Shown here: positions 29,067-39,219 of the stretch, piece after piece
Layout: each line of letters begins with the position of its first letter
Position numbering within the stretch: position 1 is the first letter of the stretch
Assembly: GCF_001592225.1 (NCBI RefSeq)
Contig: NZ_BCWN01000013.1
Coordinates: 1-64,000, forward strand
Source: Castellaniella caeni NBRC 101664
Lineage (GTDB): Bacteria; Pseudomonadota; Gammaproteobacteria; Burkholderiales; Burkholderiaceae_B
Length of the DNA: 64,000 bases
Direction of reading: 5' to 3'
Program-made: the position numbers and the translations under genes
Notes under the pieces: generated by a model
The model's input: the letters and a program-made list of their open reading frames with translations, nothing else
Database searches by the model: none
Told to the model about the DNA's origin: nothing

Positions 29067-29909
29067 TCAGGCGCCCAAACCCAGGTTCTCGCAGACTTGC
29101 ACCACGGCGTCCGCGTGATTGAGGGTATAGAAGTGCACCCCGGGCGCGCCCTGTTCGAGCAGCCGGGCCGTCAGGCGCGTGACGACATCCACCCCGTAGG
29201 CCCGGATGGACGCCTTGTCGTCGCCGAAATCTTGCAGGCGCAGACGCATCCAGCGGGGGATTTCAGCCCCGCACATGGACGAGAAGCGCGCCAGCTGCGT
29301 GTAGTTGGTGACCGGCATGATGCCCGGCGTGATGGGGATGTCCACCCCCTTGGCGCGAGCGCGATCCACGAAATCGAAATAGGCGTCGGGATTGAAGAAA
29401 TACTGTGTGATGGCGCCATCGGCCCCGGCACGCACTTTGTTGACGAAGCGCTGCAGGTCTTGCGCGGCGTTTTCCGCCTGCGGATGCATCTCGGGGTACG
29501 CCGCCACCTCGATGTGGAAGGTGTCGCCATAGTGTTCGCGCACAAAGCGCACCAGCTCGCTGGCGTAGTGCAGGTCGCCCGTGTCGCCGCCCATGCCCGA
29601 GGGCATATCGCCGCGCAAGGCCACCAGACGACGCACGCCGCGGGCCACGTAATCGTCGAGGATGGCGCGCAGGTCGTCACGCGTGGCCCCCATGCACGAC
29701 AGGTGCGGCGCCACGTCGGTGCCCAGATTGCGCAACATCTGCACGGTATCGACCGTGCCCGAACGGGTAGAGCCGCCCGCGCCGAAGGTGACGCTGACGT
29801 AGGCGGGGTTGAGCGCCGCCAGCCGCTTGGCCGAACGCACCAGGCGCTCTTGCGCGGCTATGTCGCGCGGCGGGAAATATTCCAGACTGAGAAGAGACTG
29901 CGAACTCAT
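29067..29909 (-). CDS. metF: 5,10-methylenetetrahydrofolate reductase
   Basis: 280 residues. An FAD enzyme making 5-methyl-THF for methionine synthase. The start MSSQSLLSLEYFPPRD, the SVTFGAGGSTR loop, HLSCMGATRDD, the VALRGDMP FAD segment and the PGIMPVTNY substrate segment are all typical. Its ATG overlaps the stop of the upstream holin-like gene (ATGA), showing coupling. With ahcY further upstream it forms an ahcY-membrane protein-metF operon downstream of the SAH riboswitch. Confidence 0.96.
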   Translation of the reverse strand: MSSQSLLSLEYFPPRDIAAQERLVRSAKRLAALNPAYVSVTFGAGGSTRSGTVDTVQMLRNLGTDVAPHLSCMGATRDDLRAILDDYVARGVRRLVALRGDMPSGMGGDTGDLHYASELVRFVREHYGDTFHIEVAAYPEMHPQAENAAQDLQRFVNKVRAGADGAITQYFFNPDAYFDFVDRARAKGVDIPITPGIMPVTNYTQLARFSSMCGAEIPRWMRLRLQDFGDDKASIRAYGVDVVTRLTARLLEQGAPGVHFYTLNHADAVVQVCENLGLGA

Positions 29910-30241
29910 GAGAGCAATAATCCTGAAAGGGCCGTGGACACGATGCTGTAGACGATGGCGCCGATCACCGCCCACCAGAAGCCATCCACCTGAAAGCCCT
30001 TGAGAATCGAGCCCGCAAACCAGAAGACCAGGGCGTTGAGCACCAGCAGAAACAAGCCCAGCGTCACGACCGTGAGCGGCAAGGTCAGGAGCACCAGCAG
30101 CGGCTTGACGATGGCATTGAGCAGGCCCAGCACCAGCGCGGCGATGAGCGCCGAACCAAACGAGGCCACCGTGATGCCCGGCAGCAGATAAGCCACCACC
30201 AGCAAGGCCACGGCATTCAGAATCCAGACGAGCAGCAACAT
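29906..30241 (-). CDS. Phage holin family 4 / YvlD-like small membrane protein
   Basis: 111 residues with four hydrophobic helices (starting LVWILNAVALLVVAYLLPG) and the conserved NAIVKPLLVLLTLPLTVVT loop of the PF04020 family. Despite the family name these are chromosomal membrane proteins of unknown function, not lysis genes. It lies between ahcY and metF; its stop overlaps the metF start and it begins about 90 bp after the ahcY stop. Its recurring place in the methyl-cycle operon of beta-proteobacteria is familiar but unexplained. Confidence 0.88.
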   Translation of the reverse strand: MLLLVWILNAVALLVVAYLLPGITVASFGSALIAALVLGLLNAIVKPLLVLLTLPLTVVTLGLFLLVLNALVFWFAGSILKGFQVDGFWWAVIGAIVYSIVSTALSGLLLS

Positions 30242-30329
30242 GATGGAGCTCCTTGTGACGAGAAAGCGGGCCTGTCAGCCCGGGCCGACGAACCGGGAGC
30301 GGGACAGCCCGCCCCCGGCTCGACGCGGA

Positions 30330-31736
30330 TCAATATCGGTAATGACCGGGCTTGAACGGCCCGGTGACCGGCACACCGATGTAGTCTGCCTGTTTTTGCG
30401 ACAGGGTGCTGAGCTTCACGCCCAGTTTTTTCAGGTGCAGGCGGGCCACTTTTTCATCCAGGTGCTTGGGCAGCACATAGACCTGGCCGGTGGTGTAGTG
30501 TTCGCCGCGGGTGAAGAGTTCGATCTGCGCGATGGTCTGGTTGGTAAACGACGCCGACATCACAAAGGACGGGTGGCCGGTGGCGCAGCCCAGGTTCACC
30601 AGGCGCCCCTTGGCCAGCAGGATGACGCGCTTGCCGTCGGGGAAGATGATGTGATCCACCTGCGGCTTGATCTCTTCCCAGGGCAGGTCTTCGACCGACG
30701 CGACGTTGATCTCGCTGTCGAAGTGGCCGATATTGCAGACGATGGCCTGGTCTTTCATGCGATACAGGTGGTCGCGGTCGATGACGTGGTAGTTGCCCGT
30801 GGCGGTGACGAAGATGTCGGCGGCCTCGACCACGCCCGCGTCGTTGAGATCGACCACCCGGAAGCCTTCCATCGAGGCCTGCAGGGCGCAGATGGGATCG
30901 ACTTCGGTGACCCACACCTGGGCGCGCAAGGCGGCCAGGGCCTGGGCGCAGCCCTTGCCCACGTCACCAAAGCCGCAGACGATGGCGATCTTGCCCGCCA
31001 CCATGACGTCGGTGGCGCGCTTGATGCCGTCCACCAGGGATTCGCGGCAGCCGTAGAGGTTGTCGAACTTGGATTTGGTGACCGAGTCGTTGACGTTGAT
31101 GGCGGGGATTTTCAGTTCGCCGCGCTGCGACATCTGGTAGAGACGGTGCACGCCCGTGGTGGTTTCTTCGGTGACGCCCTGGATTTTCGCCAGGCGGCTG
31201 GAATACCAGGTGGCGTCTTGTGCCAGCTTGGCCTTGATGGCGGCAAAGAGCACGCGCTCTTCTTCGTTTTCGGGCTTGGCGATGACAGAGGCATCTTGTT
31301 CGGCGCGCGCGCCCAGGTGCAGCAGCAGCGTAGCGTCGCCGCCGTCGTCGAGAATCATGTTGGCCTGCTCGCCGGGCCAGTCGAAGATGCGGTGGGTGTA
31401 TTGCCAGTAGTCTTCGAGCGATTCGCCCTTGACGGCAAACACCGGCGTGCCGCCCGCGGCGATGGCCGCCGCGGCGTGATCCTGCGTGGAAAAGATGTTG
31501 CACGACGCCCAGCGCACCTCGGCCCCCAGGGCCTTGAGGGTTTCGATCAGCACCCCGGTTTGAATGGTCATGTGCAGGCTGCCGGCAATGCGCGCGCCCT
31601 TGAGGGGCTGCGAAGCAGCAAATTCTTCGCGCGTGGCCATGAGGCCCGGCATTTCGGTTTCGGCGATGGTGAGTTCGCGGCGGCCCCAGTCGGCCAGGGC
31701 GATGTCGGCAATGACGTAATCGTGTGCAGTGCTCAT
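30330..31736 (-). CDS. ahcY: S-adenosylhomocysteine hydrolase
   Basis: 468 residues. An NAD-dependent enzyme that splits S-adenosylhomocysteine to adenosine and homocysteine, removing the inhibitor of methyltransferases. [15 protein letters not shown], the [13 protein letters not shown] active-site region, the [13 protein letters not shown] Rossmann loop, GHFDSEI and the C-terminal PFKPGHYRY are diagnostic. It starts at ATG 31736 ([11 protein letters not shown]). An SAH riboswitch sits in its leader, so expression rises when its substrate accumulates. Confidence 0.98.
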   Translation of the reverse strand: MSTAHDYVIADIALADWGRRELTIAETEMPGLMATREEFAASQPLKGARIAGSLHMTIQTGVLIETLKALGAEVRWASCNIFSTQDHAAAAIAAGGTPVFAVKGESLEDYWQYTHRIFDWPGEQANMILDDGGDATLLLHLGARAEQDASVIAKPENEEERVLFAAIKAKLAQDATWYSSRLAKIQGVTEETTTGVHRLYQMSQRGELKIPAINVNDSVTKSKFDNLYGCRESLVDGIKRATDVMVAGKIAIVCGFGDVGKGCAQALAALRAQVWVTEVDPICALQASMEGFRVVDLNDAGVVEAADIFVTATGNYHVIDRDHLYRMKDQAIVCNIGHFDSEINVASVEDLPWEEIKPQVDHIIFPDGKRVILLAKGRLVNLGCATGHPSFVMSASFTNQTIAQIELFTRGEHYTTGQVYVLPKHLDEKVARLHLKKLGVKLSTLSQKQADYIGVPVTGPFKPGHYRY

Positions 31737-31806
31737 AAGTATCCTAGAGCCTGCGCAAAACAAGGGGATCGGCATGCCGCCCACCCCTGCCCGCGCAGGG
31801 CAACGA

Positions 31807-31889
31807 TGGGCGCCGTTCGAAAAGAAGGTTCCTGAGCCTGGCGACCCGTCACGCCGATGGTGACCGGGCCGGTGCAGCGCCCCTCAGGA
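31807..31889 (-). ncRNA. S-adenosylhomocysteine (SAH) riboswitch
   Basis: Read on the minus strand, the leader has the conserved core GAGGGGCGCTGC, then a P2 hairpin (GTCAC/GTGAC), then GCCAGGCTCAG, and downstream AACGGCGCCC. P1 pairs CTGAG with CTCAG, and the P4 pseudoknot-type helix pairs GGGCGC with GCGCCC. This is the SAH riboswitch architecture known upstream of ahcY in beta-proteobacteria. It ends about 70 nt before the ahcY ATG and acts as a genetic ON switch in known examples. Confidence 0.94.
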
Positions 31890-31899
31890 AAGGAGGGTC

Positions 31900-31905
31900 A
31901 TTATA
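31900..31905 (-). promoter_or_regulatory. -10 element of the ahcY promoter
   Basis: A perfect TATAAT on the minus strand places the start site near 31893, just before the first nucleotide of the riboswitch. The -35 position falls inside the metK terminator stem and is poor (GCGGGC). Confidence 0.65.
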
Positions 31906-31919
31906 CCGAATGCGGCCTG

Positions 31920-31958
31920 CCGCGCCCGCCCACGGCAATACGCGGCAGGCGGGCGCGG
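31920..31958 (-). terminator. GC hairpin downstream of metK
   Basis: An 11-bp perfect stem (CCGCGCCCGCC with GGCGGGCGCGG) with a 17-nt loop starts 6 bp after the metK stop. No T-run follows. It separates metK from the riboswitch-controlled ahcY unit. Confidence 0.6.
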
Positions 31959-31964
31959 GATCGA

Positions 31965-33128
<1,164 letters not shown>

Positions 33129-33143
33129 AGCGATACGTCCTTT

Positions 33144-33164
33144 AAAACACCGGACCGACCGGTG
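33144..33164 (-). promoter_or_regulatory. Hairpin plus T-tract in the metK leader
   Basis: On the minus strand CACCGG-TCGGT-CCGGTG is followed at once by TTTT and then AAAGGAC, the metK ribosome site. This looks like a small intrinsic terminator or translation-blocking hairpin, a possible attenuator. I do not recognise a known SAM riboswitch class upstream. Confidence 0.5.
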
Positions 33165-33354
33165 CGAGGTTGAACGAAACGCGTTGCACCTCTGGGATGA
33201 ATCGGGGCGCGACGCTTTAGCGGATAAGACGCGCTGTCGCCAGCGCGAGATCGCTCCGCAAGTTGTCGGTTAACTCAGCGATCGCAGGCATTTTAAGCGA
33301 AAATACCCCACTCCCGCAGAAATCGCTGCGCTCAACAGGGTCATCGTCCCCCTC

Positions 33355-34296
33355 ATGCTGTTGTTTCTCGTCCGCTCTCTGGCTGCGCTGCCGCTGTCCT
33401 GGCTGCAGGGTTTCGGGCGCCTCGTCGGTCTGCTCGTCTACGCTTTCCCGGGGCGCTATCGCCGCCGCCTGCGGGCCAACGCCTGCCGCGCGGGCTACAC
33501 GAGCCCCGCCTTCCACCGCCGGACCGCCGCCGAATCGGGCGCCATGATCCTCGAAATCCCCAAGGTCTGGTGGCGCACCCGGCAGTGCCTGGCCATCACC
33601 CGCAGCGAGCAGGAAGCCGTCGTACAGACGGCCCTGGCCGAGGGGCGCGGCGTGCTGTATCTCACGCCGCACCTGGGCTGCTTCGAGATGACGGCGCGCC
33701 ACCTCACGCAGCACGGGCCGCTCACGGTGATGTTCCGCCCCTCGCGCAGCCGCCACCTCGACCCCATCGTCGAATCGGCGCGCGACATGCACAATCTGCG
33801 CGCCGTGCCCGCCAACCGCCACGGGGTGCGCGAATTCGTGCGCGCGCTCAAGCGCGGCGAGGCCGTAGGCATGCTGCCCGATCAGGTGCCGCGCGAAGGC
33901 GACGGCCTGTGGCTGCCGTTTTTCGGCGACTACGCCCTCACCATGACGCTGGCCGCCCGGCTGGCGCTGCAGACCGGCGTGGCCGTGATCCTCACGGCGG
34001 GCGAGCGCCTGCCCCACGGGCGCGGCTGGCGCATCCACTACCTGCGCCTGCCCGAACCCCTGCCCGCCACCCCCGAGGCCCTGGCGCTGGCCATCAACCA
34101 GGCCATGGAGACCCTCATCCGGCGCTTTCCCGCGCAATATCTCTGGAGCTACAACCGCTACAAGCGGCCCGACGACGCGCCGCCCTACCCCGATGCGCCG
34201 CCAGTGCAGCCGGACGACTCCGCCGCCGTGCCGCCCCCGCCGCGGACGAACGCGCCAGCCCCCGTCCGCCCGGACATCCCGCCTGCGGCGGACTGA
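33355..34296 (+). CDS. lpxL: Lipid A late acyltransferase (first copy)
   Basis: 313 residues of the LPLAT family that adds secondary acyl chains to lipid A at the inner membrane. A hydrophobic N-terminus (LFLVRSLAALPLSWLQ) anchors it. The catalytic HX4E is in LTPHLGCFE, with a later GMLPDQVPREGDG motif and an FRPSR segment. The C-terminus has a Pro-rich extension of about 40 residues. The paralogous gene follows after 23 bp, an arrangement seen in Bordetella-type genomes, and dapF follows that. Substrate chain length is not deducible. Confidence 0.93.
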   Translation: MLLFLVRSLAALPLSWLQGFGRLVGLLVYAFPGRYRRRLRANACRAGYTSPAFHRRTAAESGAMILEIPKVWWRTRQCLAITRSEQEAVVQTALAEGRGVLYLTPHLGCFEMTARHLTQHGPLTVMFRPSRSRHLDPIVESARDMHNLRAVPANRHGVREFVRALKRGEAVGMLPDQVPREGDGLWLPFFGDYALTMTLAARLALQTGVAVILTAGERLPHGRGWRIHYLRLPEPLPATPEALALAINQAMETLIRRFPAQYLWSYNRYKRPDDAPPYPDAPPVQPDDSAAVPPPPRTNAPAPVRPDIPPAAD

Positions 34297-34319
34297 TTCA
34301 CTTCTACAATGCCGTGATC

Positions 34320-35210
34320 ATGGCTATCGACAAGAAACCGCTGCTGCGCGCCGTCCTGGGCTATTTTGGCCGCTGCCCCACCGCCACCCGCTTGCGCTGG
34401 GGGCGGGTACTGGGTCGGCTCGTGCCGCGCCTGCTGAAATCGCGCGCCCACATCGTGCGCGTGAATCTCGCGCACTGCTTCCCCGAACTGCGCCACGACC
34501 AGCGCGAGGCCTTGCTGCGGCGGCACTTCCAGCTGCTCGCCCAATCGTTCATCGATCGCGGGCTGTGCTGGTTTGGCGCGCCCGAGCGCATCCTGGCCAC
34601 GGTCGAGCTGCACGGTGAACACCATCTGCAACGGCTGCTGGACGACGGGCGGCGCGTCCTCATGTTCGCGCCCCACTTCATCGCGCTGGACGCCGCCGCC
34701 ACCCGCCTGACGCTGTTCCTGAAAGAGTCCGCCACGCTCTACACAAAGCAGAGCGACGCCGACGTGGACGAGATCGTGCGCCTGGGGCGCGGGCGCTTCA
34801 ACCAGGTGCACCTGGTCAGCCGCCACGACGGGGTGCGCGGGCTCATCCGCCAGCTGCGCAAAGGCATTCCGGTGTACTACCTGCCCGACATGGATTTTGG
34901 CCGCCAGGGCAGCGCCTTCATCCCCTTTTTCGGCGTGCCCGCCGCCACGCTGCTGTCGGCGGCGCACATTGCCGCCGCCTGGGACGCCGCCGTCGTGCCC
35001 ATCATCAGCCGCCTGAACCCCGAAACCGGGCAGTATCAGGTGCACGTCGGCGCGCCCGTCGAAAATTTCCCGGGGGGCGACACGCCCGAGGCGGCCACCG
35101 CCCGGCTCAACGCCCTCATCGAAGCCGAAGTGCGCCCCGATCCGGCGCAATACTATTGGGTGCACCGGCGCTTCAAGACCCGTCCGGAAGGCGAGCCGGG
35201 TTTTTACTGA
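34320..35210 (+). CDS. lpxL: Lipid A late acyltransferase (second copy)
   Basis: 296 residues. Same family as the preceding gene but clearly diverged. The catalytic motif is HFIALD, an HX4D variant found in several beta-proteobacterial members, and [15 protein letters not shown] matches the second conserved block. There is no long hydrophobic anchor; a basic amphipathic start ([19 protein letters not shown]) suggests peripheral attachment. It probably adds a different acyl chain or acts at another position from the first copy; that is inference. dapF follows after about 120 bp. Confidence 0.92.
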   Translation: MAIDKKPLLRAVLGYFGRCPTATRLRWGRVLGRLVPRLLKSRAHIVRVNLAHCFPELRHDQREALLRRHFQLLAQSFIDRGLCWFGAPERILATVELHGEHHLQRLLDDGRRVLMFAPHFIALDAAATRLTLFLKESATLYTKQSDADVDEIVRLGRGRFNQVHLVSRHDGVRGLIRQLRKGIPVYYLPDMDFGRQGSAFIPFFGVPAATLLSAAHIAAAWDAAVVPIISRLNPETGQYQVHVGAPVENFPGGDTPEAATARLNALIEAEVRPDPAQYYWVHRRFKTRPEGEPGFY

Positions 35211-35329
35211 ACCACGAACCACATGGCCCTGCTGACGCCCCTGGTGCGGCGGCTGGCCCCGCCAGCCAGCCGTCCGGACACGCCAGCGCACCGCACCGCC
35301 ACAGCCCGTTTTTACAGGATAATGCTTCG

Positions 35330-36211
35330 ATGATCTGGAACTTCACCAAGATGCACGGCGCAGGCAACGATTTCGTCATGCTCGACGGCGTGCGGCAATC
35401 GATACAGCTCACGCCCGAGCGCGCCCGCGCCCTCGCCGACCGCCACTTCGGCGTCGGCGCCGACCAGATCCTGTTGGTCGAAGACCCGCTCGACCCCAGC
35501 GCCGATTTCCGCTACCGCATCTTCAACGCCGACGGCGGCGAGGTCGAACACTGCGGCAACGGCGCACGCTGCTTCGTGCGCTTCGTGCACGAGCAGGGTC
35601 TGTCGCGGCGCAACCCGCTGCGCGCCGAAATCGCCACCGGGCTGATCGTGCTCACCGCCGCCGAAAACGGCGAAGTGGCCGTCGATATGGGCCACACCTG
35701 GTTCACTCCCGAACGCCTGGCCTTCGACCCGCGCGGCCTGCCCACCCGCGCCAGCGGCGGCGACACGCAATACGGCTTGGACGTGGCCGATGCCGCAGCC
35801 CCCGTCTGGTGCTCGCTGGTGGCAATCTCCAACCCGCACGCCGTCATGCAGGTGGACGACGTCGAGGCCTACCCGGTGGCCCGCATCGGGCCGCTCGTCG
35901 AAAGCCATCCGCGCTTCGCCCAGCGGGTCAATGCAGGCTTCATGCAGGTGCTCGGGCGCCACCACATCCGCCTGCGCGTCTACGAACGCGGCGCGGGCGA
36001 AACGCTGGCCTGCGGCACGGGCGCCTGCGCCGCCGCCGTGGCGGGCATCCGCCGCGGCCTGCTCGACAGCCCCGTGCAAGTGGATACCCACGGCGGCACC
36101 TTGCACATAGAATGGACGGGTGAGACCCTGCGCATGCGCGGGCCCACCACCACGGTCTTCCAAGGGCAGATCGACATCGACGCGCTCGTGGCGACCCAGG
36201 CGGGCCGCTAG
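35330..36211 (+). CDS. dapF: Diaminopimelate epimerase
   Basis: 293 residues. A cofactor-independent racemase converting LL-DAP to meso-DAP for lysine and peptidoglycan. The two catalytic cysteines lie in CGNGARCF and ACGTGACAAA, and the start [15 protein letters not shown] is diagnostic. CAGGA lies about 10 bases before the ATG. It follows the two lpxL genes and precedes DUF484 and xerC; dapF-DUF484-xerC is a widely conserved proteobacterial order. Confidence 0.97.
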   Translation: MIWNFTKMHGAGNDFVMLDGVRQSIQLTPERARALADRHFGVGADQILLVEDPLDPSADFRYRIFNADGGEVEHCGNGARCFVRFVHEQGLSRRNPLRAEIATGLIVLTAAENGEVAVDMGHTWFTPERLAFDPRGLPTRASGGDTQYGLDVADAAAPVWCSLVAISNPHAVMQVDDVEAYPVARIGPLVESHPRFAQRVNAGFMQVLGRHHIRLRVYERGAGETLACGTGACAAAVAGIRRGLLDSPVQVDTHGGTLHIEWTGETLRMRGPTTTVFQGQIDIDALVATQAGR

Positions 36212-36301
36212 CGCCGGGCCGCCGCACGACGGCGCATGCCGCGCGCCGCGTGACTGCCCACCTGGCAGCTTCATCCGCCCCTATTCCTTCGACAAAGACA
36301 C

Positions 36302-36988
36302 ATGGACACTCAGACCACCGCTCTCACCGCCCAGGACGTGGCCAGCTTTCTGGGCCAGAATCCGCAGTTCTTCGAAGAACACGCCGAGCTTTTCGCCACG
36401 CTGAGCGTGCCCCACCCCTACCAGGGGCGCGCCATCTCGCTGGGCGAACGCCAGATCATGACGCTGCGGGGCCGTGTCAAAGAACACGAACAACGCCTCA
36501 TGCAGCTGTTGCACCAGGCGGGCGGCAACGAACGCATCAGCCAGCACCTCATGCAGTGGTGCGCCCGCATGCTGGCCGAGACCGACGCCCGCAAGCTGCC
36601 GACTCACATCCGCGACAGCCTCAGCGAACAATTCCAGCTCAGCGACATCGCCCTGCGCCTCTGGGGCCTGTCCCAGCTCGAAGAAGGCGAATTCACCCAA
36701 GGCGCCACGGCCGCCATCCGGCACTACGCCGACACCCTTGCCCAACCCTACTGCGGGCCGCTCAAAGACCACGAGGCCGCCAGCTGGCTGGCCGCGCCGC
36801 CCACCTCGCTGGCCATCCTGCCGCTGCGCCCGCTCGCGGGCGGCGGCACCATCGGCCTGCTGGTGCTGGGGTCGGACGACGCCCAGCGCTTCACTGCCGA
36901 CATGGGCACCACCTTTCTCGAACAGATCGCCGCGCTGGCGGGCGCGGCACTGGGACGGCTGAACGCCAACACCCCGGATGCCGCCTGA
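36302..36988 (+). CDS. DUF484 family protein
   Basis: 228 residues. The N-terminal VASFLGQNPQFFEEHAELF and the VPHPYQGRAISLGERQ block define DUF484, followed by a short coiled coil and a GAF-like domain ending near FLEQIAALAGAALGRL. The gene is conserved between dapF and xerC, but its role is not established. The stop overlaps the xerC start by 11 bp, so the two are translationally coupled. Confidence 0.9.
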   Translation: MDTQTTALTAQDVASFLGQNPQFFEEHAELFATLSVPHPYQGRAISLGERQIMTLRGRVKEHEQRLMQLLHQAGGNERISQHLMQWCARMLAETDARKLPTHIRDSLSEQFQLSDIALRLWGLSQLEEGEFTQGATAAIRHYADTLAQPYCGPLKDHEAASWLAAPPTSLAILPLRPLAGGGTIGLLVLGSDDAQRFTADMGTTFLEQIAALAGAALGRLNANTPDAA

Positions 36989-38021
36989 GTCCAGAACCCA
37001 CCCCCAGCCCAGCGCCGGCGATACCGCCCAGACCGTGCCCGGTGCCTCATCGAGCGCCCCGCTGGCGGCAGACCAGCAGCGCATCGAGGCCTGGCTGACC
37101 GAGCTGGGCGCCCAGCAGCGCTATTCGCCGCACACGGTGGCCGCCTACCGGCGTGACCTGTACACCCTGCAGCGGTGCCACCCCGGACTGGCGCTCGACG
37201 CGCTCACCGAAGCCCACATCCGCCAGGCCCTGGGACGCCTGCACGCCCAGGGACGGCAGCCGCGCGGCCTGGCGCGCACGCTGTCGGCCTGGCGCAGCTA
37301 CTTCGAATGGCGCGCGCCCCAGGCAGGCCTGAGCAGCAATCCGGCGCACGGGGTGCGCGCGCCAAAAATCCCGCGCAGCCTGCCCAAGGCGCTGTCCGTG
37401 GATCAGGCGCAGGCCCTGCTCGACCGCCCGCGTCTGCCTCCGCCGCAGACACCCGTCGAAAAACGCGACATGGCGATGTTCGAGGTGCTGTATTCCAGCG
37501 GGCTGCGGCTCGCCGAACTGGTGGGGCTCGACTGGCGGCCCCTGCGCGAAGACGGCTACGCCTCGCACAGCTGGGTCGATCTGGACGAGCGCGAGGCCAC
37601 CGTGCGCGGCAAGGGCGGCAAGACTCGCGCCGTGCCGCTGGGCCAGCACGCTGTGGCGGCCTTGCAGGCCTGGCTCGCCGTGCGCGGCGAACTGCTGCCC
37701 GCCGCTGCCGACGCGAACACCCGGGCGGCCCTGTTTCTGGGGGCCCGGGGGCGGCGCATCAGCCCACGCGTCGTCCAGCTGCAGCTGCAGGCCCTGGGGC
37801 AGCAGGCCGGGCTGCCGCTGCACGTGCACCCGCACAGCCTGCGCCACAGCTTTGCCAGCCACCTGCTGCAATCGGCCCAGGATCTGCGCGCGGTGCAAGA
37901 GCTGCTGGGCCACGCCAACATCGCCACCACGCAGATCTACACCCGGCTGGATTTCCAGCACCTGGCCGCCAGCTACGACCAGGCGCACCCGCGCGCCAAG
38001 CGACGCACGAAAGATGAGTAA
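36978..38021 (+). CDS. xerC: Tyrosine recombinase XerC
   Basis: 347 residues. It resolves chromosome dimers at dif with XerD during FtsK-driven segregation. The SAM-like N-terminal domain (about 30-125) is followed by the catalytic domain with R in SSGLRLAEL, K in the GKGGKTR hairpin, HSLRHSFASHLL, LGHANIATTQIYT and the nucleophile tyrosine in that last motif. An unstructured N-terminal stretch of about 30 residues precedes the fold; a later start is possible, but the overlap with DUF484 supports this one. Confidence 0.94.
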   Translation: MPPESRTHPQPSAGDTAQTVPGASSSAPLAADQQRIEAWLTELGAQQRYSPHTVAAYRRDLYTLQRCHPGLALDALTEAHIRQALGRLHAQGRQPRGLARTLSAWRSYFEWRAPQAGLSSNPAHGVRAPKIPRSLPKALSVDQAQALLDRPRLPPPQTPVEKRDMAMFEVLYSSGLRLAELVGLDWRPLREDGYASHSWVDLDEREATVRGKGGKTRAVPLGQHAVAALQAWLAVRGELLPAAADANTRAALFLGARGRRISPRVVQLQLQALGQQAGLPLHVHPHSLRHSFASHLLQSAQDLRAVQELLGHANIATTQIYTRLDFQHLAASYDQAHPRAKRRTKDE

Positions 38022-38132
38022 TGCGTCGCATCAGTGACGCCCGCCGCGCCAACGCCGCCCCGCACGACCTCCGCGCATCCGCGCCAGGCTAGCCAGTGGA
38101 CGGCCAGACCATCGAATCGGCAAGCGCCCGCG

Positions 38133-39215
38133 CTACTGCTCGCCCGCAAAACCCTTCAACAGCTGCTGAGCGTTCCAGCGGAACATGCCCAGGTAGGTCG
38201 AGGCTTCCTGGCCCGCCGGGGCCAGGGTGTCGGCGTACAGCGTGCCGCCCATGGTGACCCCGGCCTCGCGCGCAACCTGCTGCAAGGCCCGCGAATTGCC
38301 GCCGTGTTCGAGGAACAGGGCGCGTACGTGCTGCGCGCGCACCTGCTTGAGCAGATTGGCCATGGCGCGCGCCGAGGGCTCGGCCTCGCTGGAGACCCCT
38401 ACGAGCGACAGGATGCGGATGCCGTAGGCCGCCCCCAGATAGCCGAACGCGTCGTGCGAGGTGGCCAGCACGCGCTGGTCTTCGGGCACGTCGGCCAGCG
38501 CCTGGCGCCACCGGGTGTCTTCCTGGCGCAGCTTGTGCACGTAGGCATCGGCCCGGGCAAAATAGGCCGACTCGTGCGCCGGATCGGCCTGCGCCAGCCC
38601 CTGGGCAATGTTCTGCACGTACTGCACGCCATTGGCAAGGTTCTGCCAGGCATGCGGATCGACCGAGCCTGGCGCGGCATCGCCGCTTTCGCCCGCCGCC
38701 ACGGTGCGCGGCGTGACGCCGTGCGACGCGACGACCTCACGCCCCTTGAAGCCCGAGGCCTCGATCAGGCGCGGCATCCATGACTCAAAGCCCAGGCCAT
38801 TGAGCACCAGCACCCGGGCGGCCCCCAGGGTGCGGACATCCCGCGGGCCCGGTTCAAACGAATGCGCCTCGCGCAAGGGGCCCACCAGCACGTCCAGGCG
38901 GATGTCGTCGCCACCGACCTCGCGCACCATGTCGCCCACGATGGAAAACGAAGCCACCACGCGCAGCCGCTGGTCGGCGGCAGGCGCGGTCGCGGCGGTT
39001 GCGGCGGTTGCGGCAGTCGCCATGCCTGCTTGCGCCGCCCCCTCGGCCGACACCTGGGCCCGCGCCGCCGCCAGCCCGAGCATCATCAGCCCCACGGCCA
39101 GCAGCACGCTCCGCGCGGCATGCCAAATCGGCATCACCCCACGCGCCCGCGCCCGGATGAGCCCCCGTGAAGCGACCGGGAGCAGCGCCCCACGGTTCCA
39201 TACATCGACCATCAT
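38133..39215 (-). CDS. Zinc/manganese ABC transporter substrate-binding protein
   Basis: 360 residues of the cluster A-I (ZnuA/MntC) family. Likely metal ligands are the histidines in REAHSFEPGPRD, DPHAWQN and FLEHGGNS and an aspartate in YADTL. A hydrophobic signal ends in AAARA, preceded by a long basic N-terminus; ATG 39215 has GGGAG upstream, but ATG 39134 would give a more usual signal peptide. The linker TAATAATAATAP is a short repeat. There is no His-rich loop typical of ZnuA, so manganese is possible. A Zur operator at the head of the operon favours zinc. Confidence 0.88.
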   Translation of the reverse strand: MMVDVWNRGALLPVASRGLIRARARGVMPIWHAARSVLLAVGLMMLGLAAARAQVSAEGAAQAGMATAATAATAATAPAADQRLRVVASFSIVGDMVREVGGDDIRLDVLVGPLREAHSFEPGPRDVRTLGAARVLVLNGLGFESWMPRLIEASGFKGREVVASHGVTPRTVAAGESGDAAPGSVDPHAWQNLANGVQYVQNIAQGLAQADPAHESAYFARADAYVHKLRQEDTRWRQALADVPEDQRVLATSHDAFGYLGAAYGIRILSLVGVSSEAEPSARAMANLLKQVRAQHVRALFLEHGGNSRALQQVAREAGVTMGGTLYADTLAPAGQEASTYLGMFRWNAQQLLKGFAGEQ

Positions 39216-39219
39216 GTGT

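Noticed and set aside
29906-30241. Prophage remnant suggested by the phage holin family name
   Set aside because: This family is chromosomal and the gene is embedded in the ahcY-metF operon; no other phage genes are present.
33129-33354. Known SAM riboswitch upstream of metK
   Set aside because: No conserved core of SAM-I, SAM-II or SAM/SAH classes could be recognised; only a short hairpin with T4 is seen.
36978-38021. XerC-like recombinase as an integrase marking an island
   Set aside because: The dapF-DUF484-xerC order and motif set identify the housekeeping recombinase; there is no tRNA or att site.
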